Source: Sphagnum compactum (Eukaryota > Bryophyta > Sphagnopsida > Sphagnales). Taken from it: a stretch of DNA of 64,000 bases. The stretch is from positions 9,724,213-9,788,212 of the forward strand of contig OZ234493.1 in assembly GCA_965153455.1 (NCBI GenBank), in the 5' to 3' direction. The notes below the pieces were generated by a model. The model worked only from the letters and a program-made list of their open reading frames with translations. It was not told where the DNA came from and ran no database searches. How positions within the stretch are numbered: the stretch's first letter is position 1; each line of letters opens with the position of its first letter. Made by a program: the position numbers and the translations under genes. This document shows, one piece after another, positions 23,340 to 33,870 of this stretch.

Positions 23340-26300
23340 ATATGTAATATATATATTGGTCCTTGATTTTCCTGGCATTTCCAAGCTTAAAAAAGGGTAT
23401 GCATATCCAAAGTCTATTGAACTTGCAAAGCAGTGTCTTTTTGGTACGTGGTAATCTAGCTGAAGTGGTGATCATCCACAAGAAGAAGTAACCAGATCTG
23501 GCTATAACCAGATTGTTTTAAGCATCCTTCTATATTGTTGGCTACCTACTTGAACCTATTATGAAAATCAAGCAATGTTTATTTTACTTTTTTGAGATGT
23601 TGAAAATATAGTGCACCTCTGAAAGGGGGCAAATATGTGGGCCTGCACCAAGAGAAAAGGTTCTTCAGTCACACTTGTTTTGGAGAGTTTTAGCATCAAA
23701 CAAAGGAGTTGCATGGAGCTGTATTTTCTGGGCTCCCTGATTCTCTGGAGGAAAAAAGGAGCAAATGTTTTGTTTTCTCTGGAAAAAAATGTAAAGGAAG
23801 TGGAAAAACATGCTGAAGTGTACAAACTCATGATACCCAGTCTTTCAAGCTGGAAGATGAAGAAGCATTGGGCAGTGGGGCACGCCAGGGAAGGCTCAAA
23901 GGAGTTCCATGATGTGTAGGGTCAAGACTGAGGCCACATTCTTTACTTGAAAAAGGGCCCACACAAAGCAGAGTCAGAGTGTAAAGCCCACTCAATATGA
24001 GATCTGAGTGAGGACTTTTATGAGCAGAAAGACCTGCCAACATCCCCCAAACAGCTGAGGAAAAAGTATGCTAGGTAACATGCCCTCCAGTTACACCAAA
24101 AAAATCTGAGTAGGTCTTTATGCAAAAGTGAAAAACAGGGTCCCTTCCTAAAGTAACAGGGCATCTAAAATGTTTAGAACAATAATAACAAGACAAGAAA
24201 TACGCAGTGTATTTGCTGGGGAATTGAAATGGGTGCTTGGCTTGTTGATACTGGAATCCTGGTATGAACTATTTTGCAAAACATAAAGTAAGTAGACTCA
24301 CTTTCACAACAAAATGCAAACTAAATGCCATTACAAGTTTGGTGCATGGTGCACCTATGGTGCAAAGCAGATCTCTCAAACGAATTAATGCAGGCAGATG
24401 CTCTGACATGTGTATGGTTTTGCAATCATGCATGCACACACAAACCTTTTGAATCAATTGGTGAAGAAAGAATCAGGAAGTTTCACATCAATGTTTTTCT
24501 CATTTTTTTCATTTTTGTGATGTCGCTGAAATGGCTATCATCCACAAGACAAAAGGACATGAAAGTAAAAAAGTTTAAGCATCCTTCACATTTTTGGTTA
24601 CACGCTAGAACCTAGTAGAGAAGTTTGACAATATTTAAAGAGTTTTTTTAAAAAAGCTTGGCAACTAGAAAACTGAAAGATCACAGATATTAGCCATTTT
24701 GGACCAAAATCACCAACTACCTAAAATTTAGCCAGATAAAAAAAACTTTACACAGACACATTGACCCTAGCAAAGACAGTCAAAAGTCCAGAAACTGATT
24801 GGCCCTAAGCTTTGAAGAGAGTCTAAACGTCTAAAGGATCATGTTTTGTACGTAATTTATGTGATTGAGAACCTCTTCCTTGGATAGTGTGTTTTTGGAA
24901 AGTTAGTTTTCAGTATTTGTCCCTACTGGCTTGTTTGGTTGGTTACCCATCTCTGTTTTTCTTTGGGTTTGCTGGCTTGTTGTGCTTTCTGCAAGAGAAT
25001 TATTCAGTTTGTAGTTTGTACATCTGCTATCTGCACCCACTTTTCAGTTTTAAGGTGTACCCAATTCAAATTGCATGGTGCAAGAATAACATACTGATCA
25101 TGGTAAAGGCTACCACACTCCCAGTGCCCATGGAGAGCTCTGAGTGTACGTGGCTCCCGTTCCTATTGTTTTTATTTAATTTAAAAAGTTAACACATCTG
25201 GGGTTGATGCCATAGGGAAGCAAAATCATGGAAATCTTAACTCTATCAAATTATTGACTGCAATGGGCCAAACTAAACTCAGACATATTTGTTGAACAAC
25301 ACAGCTGGTAGGAAAGGTGAAAAATTAGGCTCTCTACTTTGCTAGCCCTGCATTGCTAGGTTCATCATTTTGAGTGAGGCCCCTTATTGAAGTTTAAAAT
25401 CCCTTACTCTCTTAATGAGTAGGCATTAGGATTAATGCACCTTAAACCCACCAATGTCCCACCTATAAACGTTGTAGGATCCCTCCCACCCTTACGAGTA
25501 AACATGATTTGCCACCTCTTTCCTAGCCAGTACATTCACTGATATAAGGTGACCTCCACAAAACTTTTTAAATTTCTCATGGTGCTTTACCAACTTGTTG
25601 GATTCTAAGAACTTGTTTTCTCTTCAGAGGCACCTATCTATCTATTCACATACTAATTATAGATAATATAGACACACACACAAACACCACCCAAGGAAGA
25701 CTTATGTGAAACACACACAAATGCCGTGGTAATGAAGACTTTTGTGTACGGCCCCCAATTTCCCTCCTGTGAACAGTCTCTGATTGTCAAAGGTATGTTT
25801 GTCAAAGCCTGAAAAAAGTCAAGTAAGTTCTCAAGCATGTTTAGGGGTTTTGGAAATGATCTTCTGGAACTAGTCAACAACTTACACTTATTGGTGATCA
25901 ATTATCAGTAGCAAGATGTTCATGTTTTTGCTTGGGACCAGGATATGATAGCCAACCAATACTTGGAGTCCAAGTACAGGCTAGGAAACCAGGGAGAGGG
26001 TGCTGGTCCCTGGCTGCTGGGAATAGTCAAAGAGGCTTTGATGATGCATCCAGACTATTTGAGGCAACCAGACACAACCATGCCTAATGACAATGAAGAT
26101 GTTTGCTTTCCATCCACACAGAAAGCAATTATGACATCTTCATCCAGGCAGAGAAGGGTTATGGAATCACTGGGCCAATGAGAGCCAAGGGTGGATGAAA
26201 AGTCATGTAACCCCTCCTCTTCTAAAAAAAAACGTGTCATAAGATTATGAGACTTGGAAGGTGTTCAGAGCGTTTGTTTTTCAAGGGAGGAGACTTTTGA

Positions 26301-26823
26301 AGCCAGGCAAGTGTGATCATAGATCTATGTAAGCTCATGCAGTAATGTCCAACACTAGGATTCATATGTTAGGAGAGTACTTCCACTACCAAATCTCATG
26401 AATGGTGATGAGGGTGTGCAGAGATCATTTGGAGAAAAAAAAAACAACACTGCATGTTGGAGGTGCTTCACATAGCACTAGAACTGCAGCTTCTGTGACT
26501 TACTAGTCATGATCTAATACCAATTGGGTGGTGATGCAATTTGATGTTTCTGCCTTCCACTCAAGTCTTCAAGCTGCGCCAAAGAAGTCATGAAGGAGTC
26601 TAGAGAGATGAGAGGAGGAACCAGGAGCTGAGGTTGAATGATCAGTCAGTCTTTGCAGAGCTACTACTTTCTTCGGATGAGTACTAACTATGAAAAACAA
26701 GAGATGATGGAACTCCATCGGAGGAAACAAGAAGTTGTAGTATTTGAACAAGCGGACAGTTGGTGATGCAAAGGCGAGAATTTACTGAAAGTTGTGAAGT
26801 ATTCTTCGGTTGGTGTAGTGATC
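23340..26823. other. intergenic and upstream region of the GH16 gene, with a diverged duplication
   Basis: Segments at about 23465-23580 and 24519-24640 share GCTGAAATGG...ATCATCCACAAGA and TTTAAGCATCCTTC in order, so they are an old duplication of roughly 120 bp. Frames at 23635-23919 and 25945-26181 look coding-like in length only and match no family I know. The GH16 promoter must lie at the right end, but no clear core motif was seen. Confidence 0.4.
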
Positions 26824-28782
26824 ATGACGATCCACGAGATGCGTGTAGCTTTGCAAAGATTGGTGCTCTTAGTACTCGTATCTGATTTTCTTCAGTTGTG
26901 CACTTCGACTCCAGTTCTCGCATTCAACAACAGGAGCTCTCTGAATCTGGCATTCATGCGTATCCGCACCTCTAGATCGCGTTTGATGGAAGCAGCACGT
27001 GCAGCAGGTGTGACAAACCTAGTGCAGCTCTCGGACATGATCTGTAAATCTGAGCTCGAGTCTGTGGACCTCGGTCTCAGCGCTTCACACAATTTTCTTT
27101 CGAGTGGGAAGAGCGAGGAAGCTGTGAGAGAGCTTCTTGCCGTCGACAACTCTCTTGACACTTGCATGAAGAATTTCATGGGCGACGAAGAGGAGGAGAT
27201 CAGTGCGCGGATTCATCAACTTCGGGCGATTTTCGAGAAGATTCGGCACAGCGTTTCTTCTGCTGTAGATCTGATCGATCGCAGTTCGCGTCGAGGTGGG
27301 GTGGAGCCACAAGAATCAAAAAATCTCGAGATCAATCCGCGTCTGTTCCAAGGTGTTGGGTCTGCTGATCGGACCGTCGTCGACGAAGGAGCTGACGAAA
27401 CTCTTTCGGCTATGGCGGATGATGATGGCTCGCCTTCATGGGGACCCCAAGAGGAATCGAGATCAGCATCAACCAACTCGTTCAGTATGAAGCACCTACC
27501 TCTTCCGCCGGAAATTCCTTCCATAATGGACGAGATGATGAACGTCGATTACTGCTCACCGCATGTCGAGCTCTACGGTGCGACTGCAACCATCCGCCTG
27601 GATAGCTCATGCGGAGGCAAGTTTCATTCACGAAGCAAGTACTCATCGGGAGTTTTCTCAGTCCGAATGAAACCTCCTCGAGGAGCTTCCGGAGTGAGCA
27701 GCAGTTTCTACATTTCATCCAACGACGAAGATCCCGACTTGATCAGCTTCGACTTCGTAGGCAACCACCCCAACAGAATCCTCACCTCTTACGCAGTGCA
27801 TGGAAAATACTCGGGCACACTGCAAACTTTCTCCATGGAGTTTGATACCACTGCAAAGCTCCATGACTACACCATCAAGTGGGACGCCGAGAGTGTGATC
27901 TGGATGGTCGACAATCGTGTGCTCCGGACCTTGAGAAGCTCCTCTCCAGTGCAGGAACTGGACTCCGACTACCCAAGAAAACCTGGACACGTTTATGGCT
28001 ACCTCTGGGATGCATCGGATATGAACTGGGCCGGGAAGATCAACTGGGCTGATGGACCTTTCGAGATGGTTTACGCGGATCTAAGAACCACTTCGCCACT
28101 GGCAGTGGGTCAATGGCATCCTCCACCAGCTGATCCTAGTGCAGCTGCTTCAGGGTTTCACCACGTTCCAGTTCCGTTACAACCCATTGTGATCGACTAC
28201 TGTGGATCCAACATCGACGTCCAGGACTCGGAGAATCATCATGAATTCTCCATCTTGTTCGATAGCTTGGGTTGCGGTGGGAGGATCAAATCACTGGCTA
28301 AATACTCGACAGGAATGTTCAGTGGGAAGGTGAAATGTGCAGATGGTGACACTAGCGGTCTTCTCACCAGTCTCTACATCTCCTCTGGCGAGGGAAACCC
28401 ATTACAGGATGAGATTGATTTCGAGTTTCTAGGGGACAACAAGGCTATCGTGCAGACCAATTTCTACGTGAATGGCGTGGGAGGTCATGAGCAATGGATT
28501 GATCTAGGCTTCGATTGCTCACAAGGCTTTCACACTTACGCCATCCATTACAACACGCACAGCATTCAGTGGTTTGTGGACTCCAAGCTGGTCCGGACCG
28601 TGAGTCGATCTGAGCAGGTGAAGCTACAAGATTCGTTTCCTGTCAAGCGTATGCGCATGTATGCTTCAGTGTGGAATGCTTCAGGCGTTGAGAATGGTGC
28701 TTGGACCGGTCCATGGCGTGGTGATGACTTACCATTTGTTGCCAAATTCAGTGATCTGACTATCCAGTCTCCTCCTCCTTGA
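26824..28782 (+). CDS. secreted tandem GH16 (EG16-type) protein, first catalytic site degenerate
   Basis: A single exon encodes 652 aa from ATG 26824. Residues 1-33 form a signal peptide with a Leu/Val-rich core, so the protein is probably secreted to the wall. Residues 35-170 are helix-rich with two Cys and only faintly recall PMEI-type bundles. A linker leads to GH16 domain 1 (about 235-425) and domain 2 (about 455-650). Domain 2 has the catalytic motif DEIDFEFLG (E530 nucleophile, D532, E534 acid/base) followed by QTNFYVNGVGG and DLGFDCSQGFHTYAI, typical of plant EG16 beta-glucanases/xyloglucanases. At the matching place domain 1 has DLISFDFVG (L306, S308, D310), so it should be inactive, perhaps glucan-binding. 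Neither domain carries the XET_C extension of XTH enzymes. Its GC content is well above the flanks. Intronless structure suggests intron loss or retroposition. XTH proper is less likely. Confidence 0.9.
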   Translation: MTIHEMRVALQRLVLLVLVSDFLQLCTSTPVLAFNNRSSLNLAFMRIRTSRSRLMEAARAAGVTNLVQLSDMICKSELESVDLGLSASHNFLSSGKSEEAVRELLAVDNSLDTCMKNFMGDEEEEISARIHQLRAIFEKIRHSVSSAVDLIDRSSRRGGVEPQESKNLEINPRLFQGVGSADRTVVDEGADETLSAMADDDGSPSWGPQEESRSASTNSFSMKHLPLPPEIPSIMDEMMNVDYCSPHVELYGATATIRLDSSCGGKFHSRSKYSSGVFSVRMKPPRGASGVSSSFYISSNDEDPDLISFDFVGNHPNRILTSYAVHGKYSGTLQTFSMEFDTTAKLHDYTIKWDAESVIWMVDNRVLRTLRSSSPVQELDSDYPRKPGHVYGYLWDASDMNWAGKINWADGPFEMVYADLRTTSPLAVGQWHPPPADPSAAASGFHHVPVPLQPIVIDYCGSNIDVQDSENHHEFSILFDSLGCGGRIKSLAKYSTGMFSGKVKCADGDTSGLLTSLYISSGEGNPLQDEIDFEFLGDNKAIVQTNFYVNGVGGHEQWIDLGFDCSQGFHTYAIHYNTHSIQWFVDSKLVRTVSRSEQVKLQDSFPVKRMRMYASVWNASGVENGAWTGPWRGDDLPFVAKFSDLTIQSPPP

Positions 28783-30939
28783 GTGCAAAGCAAATATATT
28801 CAAAAAATGGCCCACTTGGGAGTCCTCCAACTGGTTCTCCTGCCACTAGGCTCAAATCCTCCTCCCAATTCTATCTAGACCCATAATTTTATTGTTGGAT
28901 CTGCTTGTGATTAGGAAGAGACTATGATGTGGTTCAAATCTCATTCGATCCCAGTTTTTGAGGAATTCATGAGAATTGAATTCACCAGACCTTGTTACTT
29001 TGAACTAACTGTGAGTTTCATTTTCAGGGGAAATTCATGGAACATTTCAGCCTATTTTGTAAATTAGACTTCCAAATTTTCTTTTGTACACTGGCATTGA
29101 GATATAACAAGCATGAATTACTAAAATCTCCCAGTGCCCATGTTGATCAATTTGGTTGCATGTGCTGCCTGGAGCCAATTTCAGCTGGGTACAGATTTCT
29201 CATCATTGATCTCAGATTTTTCCCTGATGTTCTCTTTGGGGCTCTCCACATATATAATTCAATACCCATGTAAATAAGAGAATTCATTCAAAGAAATCTT
29301 TCACTTGGTTTTCATATCATGGTCTTCACTGTTATGAGGGAAGCAAATTGGAATTCAATCTATGTTCATCTGTCATCATGGAAGCAATAATCATTGCTGT
29401 TTTTTCTAGCATAACATCCTCAATGATTAAGCCAGGTGGATTTGCAGGGGATTTTCTTTACTGGAATTCAACTGTTTCTTTTTGCAAATTTTGACTGTAG
29501 CTGACCAACACCTCAACTTTCTCAACTAGTGGACTTCCCTATTTTGAATTTTTTTTTTTTGGTTTAATTTCCAGCTTCCACAATATGGTGGAGGAGTGGC
29601 ATACAAGATGCATGTCTAAAGCAACTTCCAGTACACACAATAGCCTTTGCTTTTTGAAGTTCAGTGCTGTCCTCAGAATGTCAATAATAACCAGTGGAGT
29701 TTCCATAGCCCAATAGCTGGCTGGTGGTGGGGTTTGCTATGGTGCAAACTGTTGCAATGTTTCAATTGCCACCAAGGAAAGATGTGACAGACCAACTGCC
29801 AACAACAACAGTTTTTACACTTCACCCGAGGACCTAACTTTGGCTTGCAGAAGTGATACACTTTGAATTTTTTAAACAATCCACAGATTGCAAATTGCCC
29901 TAGATCTTTTATCTAAAATGTCTACACACAACACAAATCAGTGACATGTATCTTCAAAGCTTGTGATTGCTCATCTCCGCCAATACTTGCTCCATGAAAG
30001 CTCACCTCAAATTTTTACAACAAAGTCATGTCTCTCTTCTAGAATGGTTCTGTTTAGGGTACATCAGATCATTGATTTGCTGCTTGTAGCAAGATGATTG
30101 ATATCCAAACCCAAACAGTCCTATAGTTACTTTTAATGCCAATTCAATTTGTTCAGCTGATGCACATATGTCATGTTGCTGCTTCCAATAGTACCCATTG
30201 TCTTGAGGACCATGGAACTAAAGAACCTATGCAGATGATTCAGAGTCAGATCCCACAGCACCCACCAAGATGGCGTGACTAGGGTATGATAGCCCACCCA
30301 AAAATATGATCAGTCTGTCCCAGGTAGATTCACAGGATTGCAATTTTGTGAACACTTTAGCCTTCTGTATATGAAATTTTCCTTGGTGTCATAAGACATT
30401 GAGTGATCTAATGATTCGGGTGGACCTGGAGTACATTATTGAGTCAAGCAACTTTGAAAGGAGAGACTGAACTGAACCCATCAATTGTGTTCTATCAATG
30501 CAATGTGCAAAACCTTGCTGATGTGGATAGAACACTCCCCAAGCTTTAGAATCGCTACTTGGACCAATCATGATGGTCAGCCAATAAAAAAAAGTCATGT
30601 TTTTTAACTGTGTCTTGTGGAGACCACTATAATATCTTGTGCACATATGTTCACATGAATTCTTCACACAACACTTACAATCTTCATTGTAATTTTTTAT
30701 GGTCAATGGATTCACTGCAGTACAATCTTCTAATCATGTAGAGTGGAGCCTAGTTTAATATGGGGAACTGTTGACCGACACCAATTCACTCTACTTTTAG
30801 TTGGACATAAGTCCTAAAAAATGGAAGTCCAAGTTTGTCACAATGGTAATCCTTAAACACAAACTGACCTAATCATCAACTTGGTCAAGAACAAGTCTAG
30901 CCAGATTGTAGTGCTCCGATTTCAGGTGCTCAACATTAA
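28783..30939. other. intergenic, no gene recognised
   Basis: This includes the presumed GH16 3' UTR. The remainder is non-coding with scattered short frames. No repeats of the families seen elsewhere in the window were recognised. Confidence 0.4.
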
Positions 30940-31839
30940 TTTATTCCTTTGTGTTCCAATTTTCTCACAATGGAAGAAGTCAATGACTCATATGTTATGG
31001 GCCCATAGTACGGAGTCATACAAAATTTTGAAGGAAAGAATTTCATGTTGTGAAAATTCAAAGTTGAGATGTTGCTCAAAGCAAGAGAACTTTGGGGACT
31101 CGTTGTTGGAGAAGAGGTTAAACAATTTCCATCACATGCTCTCAACTCTTCACTTACAAGAGAAATGAAAGGACTAGATGCCACCAAAGCAACTATCCAT
31201 AAAGAAGTCAAAGTAATGGCGTTAATCATGAGTCTACTAAATAGTTATCAAACCTTGACCACATATTTGGTATTGTCTACAATTGAAGATTGTAGTTGGC
31301 ACAATGTGAATACTAGATTACTAAATGAAGAGCTCATGAGAAAGAAAAGGGTAGAAACTTCACAAGTTGGTGGAGAGCTAGCATTAACATCCATATTTGA
31401 AACCGGTCATAAGGAATGAAAGAAATTCAACAACTATTTCATAATCAAGGTTATTGAGCCAAAGAATGCAAAAAAGAAATATTGGCTTGGAAAATAACAT
31501 GGAAAAAGATAACATTATTAAAAATGTGCTTGAAAAACCCTAAGCAATTACATCATTTTTATCAATTGTTTTGTACAAATTATGATGATTGCTACATTGA
31601 TTCAAGAATTTCAATTCACTTGTCTTATAGGAAGGATTGGTTCAAGGGATGCACTACAATTGCACCCATATGAATCTACATGGGAGATGACACAACATTG
31701 GAAATTGTTTGCATGGGAGATATAAAATTCACCATGATGGTGGGGTGAAAACACATTGAAGGACACTATTTGAATTATCACAGTTGCAATTTTTTTGGTT
31801 TGTACATGAACTTAACGTTAAAAGTCATGTTCAAAATTA

Positions 31840-32490
31840 TCATTATTAATTTTTGAATTATCCATGTTGAAATATACTTTAGGGGGAATCATATTGAAAA
31901 ATATGGATAATTTATAAAAAATAGTGAACTCATAATGAATTTTCAAAATGATGACATTGCACTATGCCAAAAATGTCAATCTATGACTAGTCCTTATCAA
32001 CTATACTAGTCGCTTATATCATTTGTAATTGATTCAGACTCACATTTATACCATTTTTAGTCCCTAATTCATTTGTAATCGTATAGGTTTAGTTATTTTT
32101 GGTGTAATGTTTTGTTTGTCATGCATGTAGACTAAAACAATTTAACTCAAAACATATGTCATTGGAATGTCGAAATAGAAATTAGAAAATAAGCTACCAT
32201 CAAATGAAAAAATTAACAAAAATATGCATTGAAACTTTTTCAACATAAGAAATTTTTATATTCATCATTTTGTTTTTCCATTTTAGATTGAAATTTCAAA
32301 GCTTTCAAATGAAATTTTGACCAATCACATACCTAATGATAGGGTGACTTATCAATATTTTTGACCAAAATCATACAAGATAATTATAAGGTTTATAGTT
32401 TGATAATTGTTATAATTACAAAAATATTAGTTAATGTAAGATGTGAACTTTTCAAATTGTCAAAAACGAGCTACGCAACCATGCTATTAT
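31840..32490 (+). repeat. AT-rich repeat copy A, inside the Copia relic
   Basis: It shares with 33330-33870, in order, ATTATCCATGTTG...GAATCATATTGAAAA, GACTCATAATGAACTTTT-like, TTTTGACCAATCACAT and TTTATAGTTTGATAATT. Copy A contains about 150 bp that copy B lacks, beginning CACTATGCCAAAAATGTC at 31957. It separates the Copia protease fragment from the integrase fragment. Confidence 0.65.
31957..32110 (+). mobile_element. CACTA-like terminal fragment in repeat copy A
   Basis: The segment starts CACTATGCCAAAAATGTC, continues TCTATGACTAGTCC and TTATATCATTTGTAATTGA, and is absent from copy B. A matching minus-strand sequence lies at 63290-63450. CACTA at the start is typical of CACTA-superfamily termini, but no second end was found. 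Confidence 0.45.
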
Positions 32491-33329
32491 TTTGTGGAAG
32501 ACAAGAATGTTGACAATGTTTTCAAAACATTTTGTACATTCCTAAAATCATCAAGATTTTTTTTTATGAATAAAAAGAACTTCACTTGGCAATGTCCTCT
32601 AATTTGATAAGAACTCTTATAGCATCAAGAATGATTAGAAGAAAGTGATAAGGGTAGAACCTTATGTGATAATCATCTTTACAAATTGAATTGCACCATG
32701 AAGTTGTTAGCTAATTTGTGGTAGACAATGGTTTTTTTGGAATCAATAATATTAGTATTTAAGCTCATCAAATTATAATTATTTTGAAAAAAAGAACTTA
32801 CACAAAAGTTATTCAAGCTATAACTTCCAATGTGCATGCTTACATGTGTGGAGAGGAAAATGCTTAAATTACAAAATCTCACCAAGGGATTGGCATCAAC
32901 ATTTGTCATCTGGATGCTAAAGATGTGAAGGTTTTTACATAAAAAAATCTTGTGGATGGACTATTGAAGTCATCTAGAAAGTTGACTTTCTATGAAGGTT
33001 GTGAGTGCAATAAACAACATAGAAAATTGTTTCCAACCAAAGGAGCTTCAAAGGCCAACAAATTGTTAGCTTTGGTGCATTTTGATATATGGGGACCAAG
33101 ATATTATCTTTTGGAAGAGCCAAGTACTTTGTAACATTCATACATGACTATTCTTGAAAAGCATTTTGCTATTTCTTGAAAAACAAATTAGAATATTTCA
33201 CAAAGTTCTAGGAATTCAAGTTACTTGGAAAAAGTCCAAGTCTTTGTGGGGGTAAAAGCATTTGGACTATTTGGATTGTGATCATTATAGTTTGTTTTAG
33301 ATTACAAATGTTCATTTGAAATGTATTTA

Positions 33330-33870
33330 ACCATATCGAACATTAACATTGTCAAAAAAATTATTATCCATGTTGCAATAGACTTTAGTGAGAATCATAT
33401 TAAAAATTATGGATGAATTTTAAGAAAAAAATGGACTCATAATGAACTTTTGAAATAATGACACAACTTTGTCAAAGGAAAAATGAAAAATATAAATTCA
33501 AATAGTATGTCATATTAGTGTCAAAATAAAAAAATAAACCACCATCAATTGAGGAATTTAAAAGTAAGATGCATTAAAACTTTCCCAATACAAAAAAATT
33601 TCATTTAAAAAAAATTAACATGTTGTGATTTTGTCATTTTTATCAATTTTTTCCATTTTTTCCATTTCACATTGACATTTCAAAGATTTCACATGGATAT
33701 TTTGACCAATCACATGTCTAAGGATATCTATAGAATAACCTATCAATATTTGTGACCAAAAGCATAGAGGATAATTATAGGATTTATAGTTTGATAATTA
33801 TTATAATTGTAGGAATTGTAATTAATGTTAAAATGTGAAATTTCAAAATGTCATAAGCCACCTAATCACG
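33330..33870 (+). repeat. AT-rich repeat copy B, flanking the Copia integrase fragment
   Basis: This is the counterpart of copy A in the same orientation, lacking the CACTA-like insert. It ends with TGTGAAATTTCAAAATGTCA. The two copies could be separate insertions of one element, or the remains of two LTR-like repeats. Confidence 0.6.

Larger units (their letters stand above)
30940..33290 (+). pseudogene. decayed Ty1/Copia retrotransposon (gag, protease and integrase fragments)
   Basis: The gag part lies at about 30980-31480 with ARELWGLVVGEEVK, VMALIMSLLNSYQTL and NVNTRLLNEELMRK. A protease fragment at about 31590-31760 reads IDSRISIHLSYRKDWF (DSG active site altered to DSR), then YMGDDTTLEIV. 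An integrase N-terminal fragment at 32945-33130 has KNLVDGLLKSSRKLTF, the C-x-x-C finger remnant EGCECNKQHRK, and LALVHFDIWGP. In-frame stops, frameshifts and the AT-rich insert between protease and integrase show it is dead. Reverse transcriptase and RNase H are missing. LTRs were not identified. Confidence 0.7.

Noticed and set aside
26794-26823. GTG start of the GH16 gene
   Set aside because: ATG 26824 directly precedes a good signal peptide; non-ATG starts are not expected here.
31735-31765. GGGGTGAAAACACATTGAA as a terminus of the 40.6 kb MITE family
   Set aside because: It lies in the Copia protease reading (VG-KHIEG), and no partner end was found.
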